Origin: Streptomyces sp. MspMP-M5
GTDB lineage: Bacteria; Actinomycetota; Actinomycetes; Streptomycetales; Streptomycetaceae
DNA: 64,000 nt
NCBI RefSeq assembly: GCF_000373585.1
Contig: NZ_KB891907.1
Coordinates: forward strand, 83,472-147,471
Reading direction: 5' to 3'
Position numbers and translations under genes: made by a program. Shown here piece by piece: positions 52,861 to 60,893 of this stretch; within the stretch, counting starts at the first letter, position 1; each line of letters opens with the position of its first letter. Under the pieces are notes generated by a model. That model saw only the letters and a program-made list of their open reading frames with translations, ran no database searches and was not told the origin of the DNA.

Positions 52861-54125
52861 CCCGCCGCGTGGCGGTCACCGGCCTCGGTGTCGTCGCCCC
52901 CGGCGGCGTGGGCATCCCGGCCTTCTGGGACCTGCTGTCCGCCGGACGCACGGCCACCCGCGGCATCACCCTCTTCGACCCGACCGGCTTCCGGTCCCGG
53001 ATCGCCGCCGAGTGCGACTTCGATCCGGCCGCGCACGGCCTGGACGAGGAGCAGGTGGCCAGGTCGGACCGGTACATCCAGTTCGCGCTGGTCGCCGCGG
53101 CGGAGGCGCTGCGGGAGGCCGGCCTGGACCTGGAGCGGGAGGACCCCTGGCGGATCGGAGTGTCCCTGGGCACCGCGGTCGGCGGCACCACGCGCCTGGA
53201 GCACGACTACGTGGCGGTCAGCGACTCCGGCCGCCGCTGGGACGTGGACCCCCGGCCCGCCGGGCCGCATCTGCACCGGGCCTTCTCGCCCAGTTCGCTG
53301 GCGTCCGCGGTCGCCGAGCAGATCGGCGCGCACGGCCCGGTGCAGACCGTCTCCACGGGGTGCACCTCCGGTCTGGACGCGGTCGGATACGCCTTCCACA
53401 CCATCGAGGAGGGCCGGGCCGACGTCTGCGTCGCGGGCGCCTCGGACTCGCCGATCTCCCCGATCACGGTGGCCTGCTTCGACGCCATCAAGGCCACCTC
53501 CGCCAACAACGACGACCCCGCCCACGCCTCCCGGCCGTTCGACGCCCGGCGCGACGGTTTCGTCATGGGCGAGGGCGGCGCCGTCCTCGTCCTGGAGGAG
53601 CTGGAGCACGCCCGGGCCCGCGGTGCCACCGTCCACTGCGAGATCCGCGGCTACAACACCTTCGGCAACGCCTACCACATGACCGGCCTGACCCAGGAGG
53701 GCCTGGAGATGGCCGAGGCGATCAACCGCTCGCTGGCCCACGCGCAGCTCGACCCCACCCAGGTCGACTACGTCAACGCGCACGGCTCGGGAACCCAGCA
53801 GAACGACCGCCACGAGACCGCCGCGGTCAAGAGGTCGCTGGGCGCCCACGCCTACAAGGTGCCGATGAGCTCGATCAAGTCGATGGTGGGCCACTCGCTG
53901 GGCGCGATCGGCGCGATCGAGGTCGTCGCCTGCGTCCTGGCCCTGATCCATCAGGTGGTCCCGCCGACCGCCAACTACGAGAACCCGGACCCGGAGTGCG
54001 ACCTCGACTACGTGCCGAAGACCGCACGGGAAGTGCCGCTGCGGTCGGTGCTGTCCGTGGGCAGCGGATTCGGCGGGTTCCAGTCGGCCGTGGTCCTGAC
54101 CCGCCCGGGTGGGAGGACCCGATGA
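52857..54125 (+). CDS. Type II PKS ketosynthase alpha (spore pigment)
   Basis: A 422-residue ketosynthase. Catalytic Cys169 in VQTVSTGCTSGLDAVGYA, His in YVNAHGSGTQQNDRHE and His in KSMVGHSLGAIGAIE complete the triad. It extends the polyketide by decarboxylative condensation with malonyl-ACP, in a heterodimer with the chain-length factor. Coupled by ATGA overlaps to both the cupin and the CLF gene. By context and neighbours it is the whiE ORFIII counterpart. Confidence 0.95.
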   Translation: MTRRVAVTGLGVVAPGGVGIPAFWDLLSAGRTATRGITLFDPTGFRSRIAAECDFDPAAHGLDEEQVARSDRYIQFALVAAAEALREAGLDLEREDPWRIGVSLGTAVGGTTRLEHDYVAVSDSGRRWDVDPRPAGPHLHRAFSPSSLASAVAEQIGAHGPVQTVSTGCTSGLDAVGYAFHTIEEGRADVCVAGASDSPISPITVACFDAIKATSANNDDPAHASRPFDARRDGFVMGEGGAVLVLEELEHARARGATVHCEIRGYNTFGNAYHMTGLTQEGLEMAEAINRSLAHAQLDPTQVDYVNAHGSGTQQNDRHETAAVKRSLGAHAYKVPMSSIKSMVGHSLGAIGAIEVVACVLALIHQVVPPTANYENPDPECDLDYVPKTAREVPLRSVLSVGSGFGGFQSAVVLTRPGGRTR

Positions 54126-55372
54126 GCTCCCCGCGCACACGCTGTTCCGTCGTCACCGGCATCGGGGTGATCGCCCCCAACGGGGCCAACACCGAAGCCT
54201 TCTGGAAGGCCACCAAGGAGGGCATCAGCGTCCTCGACACGGTCACCCGCAAGGGCTGCGAGGAGCTGCCGCTGAAGGTCGCCGGAGAGGTCCGCGACTT
54301 CGACCCGACCGAGCTGATCGAGGAGCGCTTCCTCGTCCAGACCGACCGGTTCACGCACTTCGCGATGGCCGCGGCCAACCTCGCGCTGGACGACGCCCTG
54401 TTGGGCCGGGCCGACTACAACCGCTCGCCGTTCGCGGTGGGAGTGGTGACGGCGGCCGGCTCCGGCGGCGGCGAGTTCGGCCAGCGGGAGTTGCAGCACC
54501 TGTGGGGCCAGGGCTCCCGCCATGTCGGCCCGTACCAGTCGATCGCCTGGTTCTACGCGGCCAGCACCGGCCAGATCTCCATCCGCGGCGGCTTCAAGGG
54601 GCCGTGCGGCGTGGTGGCCAGCGACGAGGCGGGCGGACTGGACGCGCTGGCGCACGCCAGCCGCTCCATCCACCGCGGCACCGACGCCGTGGTGGTGGGC
54701 GCCGCCGAGGCGCCGCTGGCCCCCTACTCGGTGGTCTGCCAGCTCGGCTACGAGGACCTCAGCCGCGTCGTCGAACCGGACCGCGCCTACCGGCCGTTCA
54801 CCTCCTCGGCGTGCGGGTTCGTGCCCGCCGAGGGCGGCGCGATGCTCGTCGTCGAGGAGCGGACCGCCGCCGTGGACCGGGGCTCCCGGCCCCGGGCCGT
54901 GCTCGCCGGTCACGCCGCCACCTTCACCGGGGCCGCCCTCTGGGACGCGTCCCGGGAGGGCCTGGCGCGGGCGATCGAGGGTGCGCTGGCGGAGGCCGGC
55001 TGCGCCCCCGAGGAGGTCGACGTGGTCTTCGCGGACGCCCTCGGGGTGCTCGCGGCGGACCGGGCCGAGGCGCAGGCGCTCGCCGACGCCCTGGGCCGGC
55101 ACGCCGCGGAGGTGCCGGTGACCGCGCCCAAGACCGGCATCGGCCGCGCGTACTGCGGCGCCCCCGTCCTGGACATCGCGGCCGCGGTGCTCTCCATGGA
55201 GGGCTCCGTCGTGCCGCCGACCCCCAACATCGTCGAGGTCGACGTCGACCTCGACGTGGTGACCGGCAGGTCCCGGCCCGCCGAGCTCCAGACGGCGCTG
55301 GTGCTGAGCCGGGGACTGATGGGCTCCAACGCGGCGCTGGTGCTGCGGCGGTGCGAGAAGTCCCCCTCCTGA
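54122..55372 (+). CDS. Chain-length factor, KS beta (spore pigment), with Glu at the active-site position
   Basis: A 416-residue homologue of the ketosynthase. At the place of the catalytic Cys it reads GVVASDEAGGLDALAHA, giving Glu169 where most chain-length factors have Gln. Other KS His motifs are lost (VVFADALGVLAADRAEA; APKTGIGRAYCGAPVLD), as expected for KS beta. It sets the length of the poly-beta-ketone with KS alpha. Start ATG 54122 overlaps the KS alpha stop; 12 bases separate it from the ACP gene. Confidence 0.95.
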   Translation: MSSPRTRCSVVTGIGVIAPNGANTEAFWKATKEGISVLDTVTRKGCEELPLKVAGEVRDFDPTELIEERFLVQTDRFTHFAMAAANLALDDALLGRADYNRSPFAVGVVTAAGSGGGEFGQRELQHLWGQGSRHVGPYQSIAWFYAASTGQISIRGGFKGPCGVVASDEAGGLDALAHASRSIHRGTDAVVVGAAEAPLAPYSVVCQLGYEDLSRVVEPDRAYRPFTSSACGFVPAEGGAMLVVEERTAAVDRGSRPRAVLAGHAATFTGAALWDASREGLARAIEGALAEAGCAPEEVDVVFADALGVLAADRAEAQALADALGRHAAEVPVTAPKTGIGRAYCGAPVLDIAAAVLSMEGSVVPPTPNIVEVDVDLDVVTGRSRPAELQTALVLSRGLMGSNAALVLRRCEKSPS

Positions 55373-55384
55373 AAGGAGAAACCC

Positions 55385-55657
55385 ATGACCGCTCGACTGA
55401 CCCTCGACGAACTGGCCACGCTGATGAAGTCGGCGGCCGGCCTCACCGTCGACCCGAAGGAGATGGCGGACCGGCCCGAGGCGACCTTCGCCGAGTACGG
55501 CCTGGACTCGTTGGGCCTGCTCGGCATCGTGGGCGAGTTGGAGAACCGGTACGGCCGGACGCTGCCGCCCGACGCCGAACGCGCCAGGACCCCCCGCGAC
55601 TTCCTCGACCTCGTCAACACCGACACCGTCACCACGACCACTACGACAGGAGCCTGA
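55385..55657 (+). CDS. Acyl carrier protein (spore pigment)
   Basis: A 90-residue ACP from ATG 55385 (GAAAGGAG upstream). Phosphopantetheine attachment Ser42 is in EYGLDSLGLLGIVGELENRY. The four-helix layout and acidic character are normal. It carries the growing polyketide between KS/CLF and cyclases. It is followed after 2 bases by the cyclase gene. Confidence 0.95.
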   Translation: MTARLTLDELATLMKSAAGLTVDPKEMADRPEATFAEYGLDSLGLLGIVGELENRYGRTLPPDAERARTPRDFLDLVNTDTVTTTTTTGA

Positions 55658-55659
55658 CC

Positions 55660-56136
55660 ATGCCCGGCCACACCGAGAACGAGATCACCATCGCCGCCCC
55701 GCTCAGCCTCGTCTGGGACATGACCAACGACCTGCAGAACTGGCCCCGCCTCTTCAGCGAGTACGCCTCCGTCGACGTGCTCTCCCGCGAGGGCGAGACG
55801 ACCACCTTCCGGCTGACCATGCACCCCGACGAGAACGGCAAGGTCTGGAGCTGGGTCTCCGAGCGGACCCCGGACCGCGGCGCGCTGACCGTCCGCGCCC
55901 GCCGCGTGGAGACCGGCCCGTTCAAGTTCATGGACATCTTCTGGAAGTACCAGGAGATCCCCGGCGGCACCTCGATGCACTGGACCCAGGACTTCGCCAT
56001 GAAGCCCGAGGCGCCGATCGACGACCGGGGCATGACCGAGCACATCAACCGCAACTCCCGGATCCAGATGGAGCTCATCCGGGACCGGATCGAGCAGCGC
56101 GACCGCGAACTGCGCGCCGGTGCCCCGGTCGACTGA
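55660..56136 (+). CDS. Aromatase/cyclase, SRPBCC fold (whiE ORFVI-like)
   Basis: A 158-residue START/SRPBCC polyketide cyclase. ATG 55660 with ACAGGAG. Opening NEITIAAPLSLVWDMTNDLQ and central strands VDVLSREGETTTFRLTMHPD, then KVWSWVSERTPDRG and the long C-terminal helix (HINRNSRIQMELIRDRIEQR). It guides the first-ring closure and aromatisation of the nascent chain, as WhiE ORFVI and TcmN N-terminal domains do. Confidence 0.9.
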   Translation: MPGHTENEITIAAPLSLVWDMTNDLQNWPRLFSEYASVDVLSREGETTTFRLTMHPDENGKVWSWVSERTPDRGALTVRARRVETGPFKFMDIFWKYQEIPGGTSMHWTQDFAMKPEAPIDDRGMTEHINRNSRIQMELIRDRIEQRDRELRAGAPVD

Positions 56137-56202
56137 CGCGCCCGGCACCTCGTCGGCCCCACCCCGGACCGCCGCCCGGCGGCAACGAAGGGAACCTCCC
56201 CG

Positions 56203-56535
56203 ATGCACCACGCTCTGATCGTCGCCCGGATGGAGCCCGGCTCGGCTCCCGACATCGCCGAGGTCTTCGCCGCCTCGGACCGCACCGAGCTGCCCCACCT
56301 GGTGGGCGTCAACCGGCGGACGCTGTTCCAGTTCGGTGACGTGTACCTGCACCTCATCGAGTCCGACGTGCCGCCCGGCCCGGAGATCGCCAAGGTGCAC
56401 CAGCACCCGGAGTTCCGGTCCATCAGCCGGCGGCTGTCGGCGTACGTCAGCGCCTACGACCCGGAGACCTGGCGCAGTCCCGAGGACGCCATGGCCCGGC
56501 AGTTCTACCGCTGGGAGCGGGACGGCGCCGGCTGA
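56203..56535 (+). CDS. TcmI-family polyketide cyclase (whiE ORFVII-like)
   Basis: A 110-residue ferredoxin-like cyclase. ATG 56203 follows GAAGGGAACC. It has the family opening HHALIVARMEPGSAPDIAEV, then GVNRRTLFQFGDVYLHLIES and FRSISRRLSAYVSAYDPETW. TcmI-type enzymes close a later ring of pentangular or tetracenomycin-type polyketides. Last gene of the operon, followed by a hairpin. Confidence 0.9.
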   Translation: MHHALIVARMEPGSAPDIAEVFAASDRTELPHLVGVNRRTLFQFGDVYLHLIESDVPPGPEIAKVHQHPEFRSISRRLSAYVSAYDPETWRSPEDAMARQFYRWERDGAG

Positions 56536-56562
56536 TCCCGGCCGGCGCACGGTGACCGGCCT

Positions 56563-56588
56563 CCCCGTCCCCGCTATGCCGGACGGGG
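56563..56588. terminator. Bidirectional terminator between polyketide operon and methyltransferase
   Basis: CCCCGTCC (56563-56570) and GGACGGGG (56581-56588) form a perfect 8-bp stem with a 10-base loop between two convergent stop codons. Confidence 0.7.
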
Positions 56589-56626
56589 CGGCCGCCACCG
56601 CGTCCGCCGGACCGTTCACGCCCGCC

Positions 56627-57658
56627 TCACTTCGCCGGGACGGTGCACTCGAAGGCGTGCAGATACGGGTTGACCACCACGATGTCGTGGACCTGCAGCC
56701 CCGCCTCGGCCATGTGCCGCACCAGGCTCTCCTTGGAGTGCTTGGCCCCGCCCACGTTCAGCAACAGCAGCAGGTCCATGGCGGTGGTGAACTTCATCGA
56801 CGGACTGTCGTCGACGAGGTTCTCGATGACCACCACCCGGGCACCCGGCCGGGCCGCCTCGACGACCTTCCCCAGCGTCCGCCGGGTGCTGTCGTCGTCC
56901 CACTCCAGGACGTTCTTGATGATGTACAGGTCGGCCTGGACGGGGATGTCCTCGCGGCAGTCGCCGGGCACGATCCGCGCCCGGTCGGCCAGGTCACCGC
57001 CCTCCCTGAGCCGGGGGTCGGCGCTGCCCACCACCGACGGCAGGTCCAGCAGGGTGCCGTGCAGCGCCGGGTGCTTCTCCAGCAGGCCGGCCAGGACATG
57101 GCCCTGCCCGCCGCCGATGTCCGCGACCGACGACACCCCGGTGAGGTCGAGGAGTTCGGCGATGTCGCGGGCCGACTGCCGGCTGGAGGCGGTCATCGCC
57201 CGGTCGAAGACCCGGGCGGAGTCCTGGGCGTCCTCGTGCAGGTAGGCGAAGAACCCCTTGCCGTACAGGTCCTCGAAGACGTTGCGGCCGGAGCGCACCG
57301 CGTCGTCCAGCCGCGGCCACGCCTCCCAGGTCCACGGCTCGGTGCACCACAGCGTGATGGAGCGCAGGCTGTCCGGGGCGTCCTCCCGCAGCAGCCGCGA
57401 CATCTCGGTGTGGGCGAACGACCCGTCCTCGGTCTCCTCGAAGATCCCGTAGCAGGCCAGTGCCCGCAGCAGCCGCCGCAGCGGCCGTGGTTCGGTGTCC
57501 ACCGCGGCGGCCAGCTCCTCCACCGGGGTGGGCCGCTCGCCCAGCGCGTCGGCCACGCGCAGCCGGGCGGCCGCCCGGACGGCCGCCGCGCACGCGGCGC
57601 CGAAGATGAGTTCCCGCAGCCGCATGGTGGCCTGGGGGGTGGGGCTCACGGTGGTCAT
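56627..57658 (-). CDS. SAM-dependent O-methyltransferase (polyketide-type)
   Basis: A 343-residue methyltransferase of the class acting on aromatic polyketides (TcmN/TcmO, DnrK-type). N-terminal dimer/winged-helix domain (VRAAARLRVADALGERPTPV, RRLLRALACYGIFEETEDG). SAM motif I in SSVADIGGGQGHVLAGLLEK, then LLDLPSVVG, RIVPGDC and YIIKNVLEWDDDSTRRTL; the family His/Asp base region is NVLEWDDD (usual NVLHDW), so the catalytic His is replaced by Glu. It is convergent with the spore-pigment operon and probably decorates the pigment or a related phenol. The S. coelicolor whiE locus lacks such a gene at this place. Confidence 0.85.
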   Translation of the reverse strand: MTTVSPTPQATMRLRELIFGAACAAAVRAAARLRVADALGERPTPVEELAAAVDTEPRPLRRLLRALACYGIFEETEDGSFAHTEMSRLLREDAPDSLRSITLWCTEPWTWEAWPRLDDAVRSGRNVFEDLYGKGFFAYLHEDAQDSARVFDRAMTASSRQSARDIAELLDLTGVSSVADIGGGQGHVLAGLLEKHPALHGTLLDLPSVVGSADPRLREGGDLADRARIVPGDCREDIPVQADLYIIKNVLEWDDDSTRRTLGKVVEAARPGARVVVIENLVDDSPSMKFTTAMDLLLLLNVGGAKHSKESLVRHMAEAGLQVHDIVVVNPYLHAFECTVPAK

Positions 57659-57685
57659 GCCGCCTCGATTCTCCGTTGACGTGGG

Positions 57686-58786
57686 CTAGCCGCACAGCCC
57701 GGCCGGCCTGGAGGTCCGGCAGGTGTTGCGGGTGAAGACGTTCCCGCGCCCGTCCCGGTCCGCGTTGATCAGGTCCGCCGGGGCGTTCCGCAGTACGACG
57801 TTGTCGCTGATGACGTTCCGCTCGCCGGTGGTCTTGACGAAGCTGGGGAAGAGCACCACGCCGCCGGAGAGCGGTGACGTGCCGACGTTGTCGCGGACGA
57901 GGTTGTGCGTGACCAGGGTTTCCTCGGTGCCGGTGAGGACGACGCCGGAGCCCTGGAGGAACGGCAGCCGCTTGGTCTTCGGGCAGTGCTTGTTGTTCCG
58001 CGCGACCTCGTTGTCCCGGACCGTCAGCGCCCCGGCCTTGGGCCGGTTCTCGTCGCCGACGACGAAGATCCCGGCGCAGTTCTCGGCCATGGTGTTGTGG
58101 TCGATCAGCAGGTTCCGCAGCCGCCGGGCCGTGAGGCCGATGCGGTTGCCGGTCAGCCGGTTGTCCTCGATGCGGGTGCGCCGGGTGTCGAGCGCCCCGC
58201 CCTCCTCCGTGACCGCGTTGGCCAGGAAGATCCCCGCGTCGCCGTTCTCCGAGGCGGTGTTGTCGCTCAGCCGGCTGCGCAGCGACTTCTCCAGCGCGAT
58301 GCCCCACTGGCCGTTGTGCCGCGCGGTGACGCCGCGCACCGTCAAGTCCTCGGTGCCGGAGGCCCAGACGCCGTTCCGGCGGAAGCCCTCGACGGTCAGC
58401 CGCTGGAGCTTGACGCCGGTGACCGGGCCGCCGGCGCCGCCGGTGACGCAGATGCCGTCGCCGTCCCGCCCGCAGCGGTTCCCCGCCCGCCGGGCCGGCG
58501 GGGCGATCACGGCGTGGCCGTCGGACCCGCGGAGCGTCACATGCGACTTGTCGATCAGGACGCTCTCGCGGTACACGCCCGGCAGCAGGAGCACGGTGTC
58601 GCCGGGGTGCGCCGCGTCCACCGCGCGCTGGATCGATTCGCCGGGGTGGACGACGAGCACCTCGTCGTCCCGGTCCGGCGTTGCCTGGGACGGCGGGGCC
58701 GTACCGAGTGCCCCGGCCAGGACCGCCGCCGCGCAGCCCAGGTAGCTCATCCGCCGTGCCCTGCGGGCCTTTTGTCGTAGTGCCAT
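57686..58786 (-). CDS. Secreted right-handed parallel beta-helix protein
   Basis: A 366-residue protein with a signal peptide (ARRMSYLGCAAAVLAGALGT, cleavage near SQA-TPD). It opens with VHPGESIQRAVDAAHPGDTV, then LLLPGVYRESVLIDKSHVTL, typical of pectate-lyase-like proteins. The rest repeats beta-helix coils (LTVEGFRRNGVWASGTEDLT, GITARHN-like turns, NGDAGIFLANAVTEEGGALD, NLLIDHNTMAENCAGIFVVG). Six Cys near loops may form disulfides. It probably binds or cleaves an extracellular polysaccharide. Catalytic residues not identified. Confidence 0.8.
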   Translation of the reverse strand: MALRQKARRARRMSYLGCAAAVLAGALGTAPPSQATPDRDDEVLVVHPGESIQRAVDAAHPGDTVLLLPGVYRESVLIDKSHVTLRGSDGHAVIAPPARRAGNRCGRDGDGICVTGGAGGPVTGVKLQRLTVEGFRRNGVWASGTEDLTVRGVTARHNGQWGIALEKSLRSRLSDNTASENGDAGIFLANAVTEEGGALDTRRTRIEDNRLTGNRIGLTARRLRNLLIDHNTMAENCAGIFVVGDENRPKAGALTVRDNEVARNNKHCPKTKRLPFLQGSGVVLTGTEETLVTHNLVRDNVGTSPLSGGVVLFPSFVKTTGERNVISDNVVLRNAPADLINADRDGRGNVFTRNTCRTSRPAGLCG

Positions 58787-59184
58787 GAGGCGAAGCTATG
58801 GGCGATCATCCGCGTTCGCCACACGGGGTAACCCGGTGGGCACAGTGCGTGCAGCGGTCAGCTTTCCGGGCCGGGGGCGGCCGGCCGGCGCCGGGGGGAG
58901 CGCGGCGCGGCCGGCCGTTCGGTGCTCACGGGGACGGGCCGCTGGTCGGCCGCCCCGCCCGGCCCGGGATCGGACGGGGCATCAGCCGGACCGTCCGGCA
59001 GTACCTCCGTCAACAGGGCCGCGAGGCTGGCGGGCAGGAACCACGGGCGGAGGCGCGGGACGGTCACGGATGCTCAACGCCGTCACGCGGCCGGACGACA
59101 CCCGTCCGCCGCCTCCCGGCCGCTTCATCACTCCAACGGCCGCTACCGAGGTGGCCGCCGGACCGGCCCGCCCGCCGCGTCGGG
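58787..59184 (+). other. Gene-free stretch
   Basis: About 400 bases between a leftward secreted-protein gene and the end of the hydrolase gene. No frame is convincing and no strong hairpin was identified; it includes the promoter for the beta-helix gene at its left end. Confidence 0.4.
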
Positions 59185-59961
59185 TCAGCCCAGCCGGCGG
59201 CCCTCGCCGGCCGCCGCCCGGAGCAGCACCTCGGTCAGCTCGCCGGGCCGCGACAGCATCGGGTAGTGCCCGGTGTCCAGGTCGAAGAAGCCCACCCGGG
59301 GCTCGGTGAGCACCGCGAACCGCGGATCCCCGGTGGCCACCAGGGCCTCCACCGCCGCGATGCTCGCCCCGTTGGCCGTGCAGAAGACGCCGGTGCCGGG
59401 CAGCTCCGCGGCCGCGCCGGTCAGCCGCAGCGGCCGGGTCAGCGTCGCCAGCGGCTGCGGCGCCGCCAGCCGCGCCAGCCGCTCCCGGTCGGCGGGCGAC
59501 ACACCGGTGAGGCTGCCCCACAGCTCCTCGTCGTCCAGCGGCGGAGGCGGCAGGAACCGCCCGCCGCCCACCTCCGCCGCCCGCCGCAGCAGCCGGTCCC
59601 GCACGGCCGGGTCGGGCATCACGTCGACCCCCGCGTCGCCGTCCCCGGGCAGCCCGGTGTCCAGGTAGACCAGCGCGGCCGCCCGGTCCGGGCGCCGGTC
59701 GGCGGCCCCCAGCAGCGGGAGCAGGCCGTAGCAGTGCCCCACCAGCACCCCCTCGCGCACGTCCTCGTGGTCCAGCACCTGCACGATGTCCTCGATGTGC
59801 GTCTCCAGGTCCGTGTCCGGTCCGGCCAGATGCCGCCGGTCGCCCATCCCGGTCAGCGTCACCGGAAGCGCGGTGTGCCCCCGCTCCCGCAGCAGCGCGG
59901 CCATCTCCCGCCAGATCCAGCCACCGGTGTAACCGCCCGACACCAAGACGAATGCGGTCAT
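59185..59961 (-). CDS. Alpha/beta hydrolase with Cys at the nucleophile position
   Basis: A 258-residue esterase/lactonase-like protein from ATG 59961. N-terminal FVLVSGGYTGGWIWREMAAL gives the oxyanion loop; the elbow reads VLVGHCYGLLPLLGA, so the usual Ser is Cys77. A late His is present in DLDTGHYPMLSRPGEL. Cys nucleophiles occur in dienelactone hydrolases and some inactive homologues; a change of mechanism or loss of activity are both possible. Its promoter has a 19-bp spacer with a 23-bp palindrome, pointing to MerR-type control. Confidence 0.8.
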   Translation of the reverse strand: MTAFVLVSGGYTGGWIWREMAALLRERGHTALPVTLTGMGDRRHLAGPDTDLETHIEDIVQVLDHEDVREGVLVGHCYGLLPLLGAADRRPDRAAALVYLDTGLPGDGDAGVDVMPDPAVRDRLLRRAAEVGGGRFLPPPPLDDEELWGSLTGVSPADRERLARLAAPQPLATLTRPLRLTGAAAELPGTGVFCTANGASIAAVEALVATGDPRFAVLTEPRVGFFDLDTGHYPMLSRPGELTEVLLRAAAGEGRRLG

Positions 59962-60025
59962 CGCACGTGCTCCTCGCTTCTCGTCCAGCACGCGGTCCGC
60001 CGGGGGTGGCGGCCGCGGGATCCGG

Positions 60026-60056
60026 ACCGTAGAAGCTCCCGTAACGGGAGATTCAA
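60026..60056 (-). promoter_or_regulatory. MerR-type promoter of the Cys-hydrolase gene
   Basis: Minus strand: TTGAAT (-35, 60051-60056), 19-bp spacer, TACGGT (-10, 60026-60031). The spacer holds CTCCCGT-A-ACGGGAG (60036-60050), perfect over 15 bp, within a 23-bp palindrome with one mismatch pair (60032-60054). Spacing and overlap are those of MerR-family activator sites. No merR gene lies in the window. Confidence 0.7.
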
Positions 60057-60218
60057 GGACGGCAAGTGGCGGGGGCGGGCCGCCGGTTCGGGACAGGGAG
60101 CGGACCCGCCGGTCGCGCCCCGGCCATTCAACCCGGCGGGCCCTTCGTCTACAGTTGAGGAATTCCCCTGTTCAACGATCAACGCGATGGCCGGTCGGCC
60201 TGAACGCGGAGGGCATGC

Positions 60219-60419
60219 GTGGGCGGTTTCGCCGAGTCGGTACGGGAGCGGGTGCGCGCGGCACGGGCCGCCGTCGAAGCGGCGCGCGCCGCCGACGACG
60301 CCTATGCGCTGGCCGTCGCGGAGGACGAACTGGACGACGCGCTGCGGATCGCGCACGGCATCGGGATCGACCCGGACCGCGGCTCCGGGGCCGTGCCCCG
60401 GAGCGGGGCGCCGGAGTGA
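60219..60419 (+). CDS. Small helical protein, hypothetical
   Basis: A 66-residue protein from GTG 60219. Mostly one or two charged helices (ESVRERVRAARAAVEAARAA, DDAYALAVAEDELDDALRIA) with the pattern of small coiled-coil proteins frequent in Streptomyces. The C-terminal tail is Gly/Pro-rich. No motif or operon partner allows a function. Confidence 0.6.
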   Translation: MGGFAESVRERVRAARAAVEAARAADDAYALAVAEDELDDALRIAHGIGIDPDRGSGAVPRSGAPE

Positions 60420-60481
60420 GCGGCACGCCGCCGCGGCTGCGCCCGGTGCGGTCCGGCGCCGCCGGAGCCGGGTGACCGCCG

Positions 60482-60880
60482 ATGTCCGGCGCACCACGAC
60501 GCAAAGGGCCGCCGCCGTGGCGCGCGGTCCGCTCCCGCACCTGCATACCCACCGCCGCCGCCCGGACCTGCCGGGGCCGCCACCTCGGTCCGGGCCCGCG
60601 GCGCTCCGCCCGCGGCCACGGGCGGAGCTGCCCCGACCTCGCCGCCCGGCACCGGATGTCGCCGCGCTGCGGCGTCCGCCGGGCCCGGGCCACCGCCGTC
60701 CGCCCCGGCACCCGCCTGGCCCGCCTGCCCGCCACCGTCCTGGTCACCCACCGGGCCGCCGCCCATGTGGCGGTCCGGCGCAGCCTGTGGATACGGGTGC
60801 TGCTCTACATCGCCGTGACCCACCTGGCGCTGGTGTTCCTCGCGCTGGTCGTCTACCTCGGCCGGCACGCCGGGACCTGA
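60482..60880 (+). CDS. Small membrane-anchored protein, hypothetical
   Basis: Open for 132 codons from ATG 60482. The first 90 residues are Arg/Pro/Ala-rich with little fold character, so the real start may be later. The last 35 include a clear membrane helix (VLLYIAVTHLALVFLALVVY) preceded by RRSLWIR and followed by LGRHAGT, like short single-span proteins of Streptomyces. A long opposite-strand frame covers the same DNA, but the membrane segment favours this one. Confidence 0.45.
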   Translation: MSGAPRRKGPPPWRAVRSRTCIPTAAARTCRGRHLGPGPRRSARGHGRSCPDLAARHRMSPRCGVRRARATAVRPGTRLARLPATVLVTHRAAAHVAVRRSLWIRVLLYIAVTHLALVFLALVVYLGRHAGT

Positions 60881-60893
60881 CGCGCCCCCGCCC

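Noticed and set aside
53012..55372. Long frame beginning inside the ketosynthase gene
   Set aside because: Only the part from 54122 is real (chain-length factor); the upstream part is a shadow of KS alpha.
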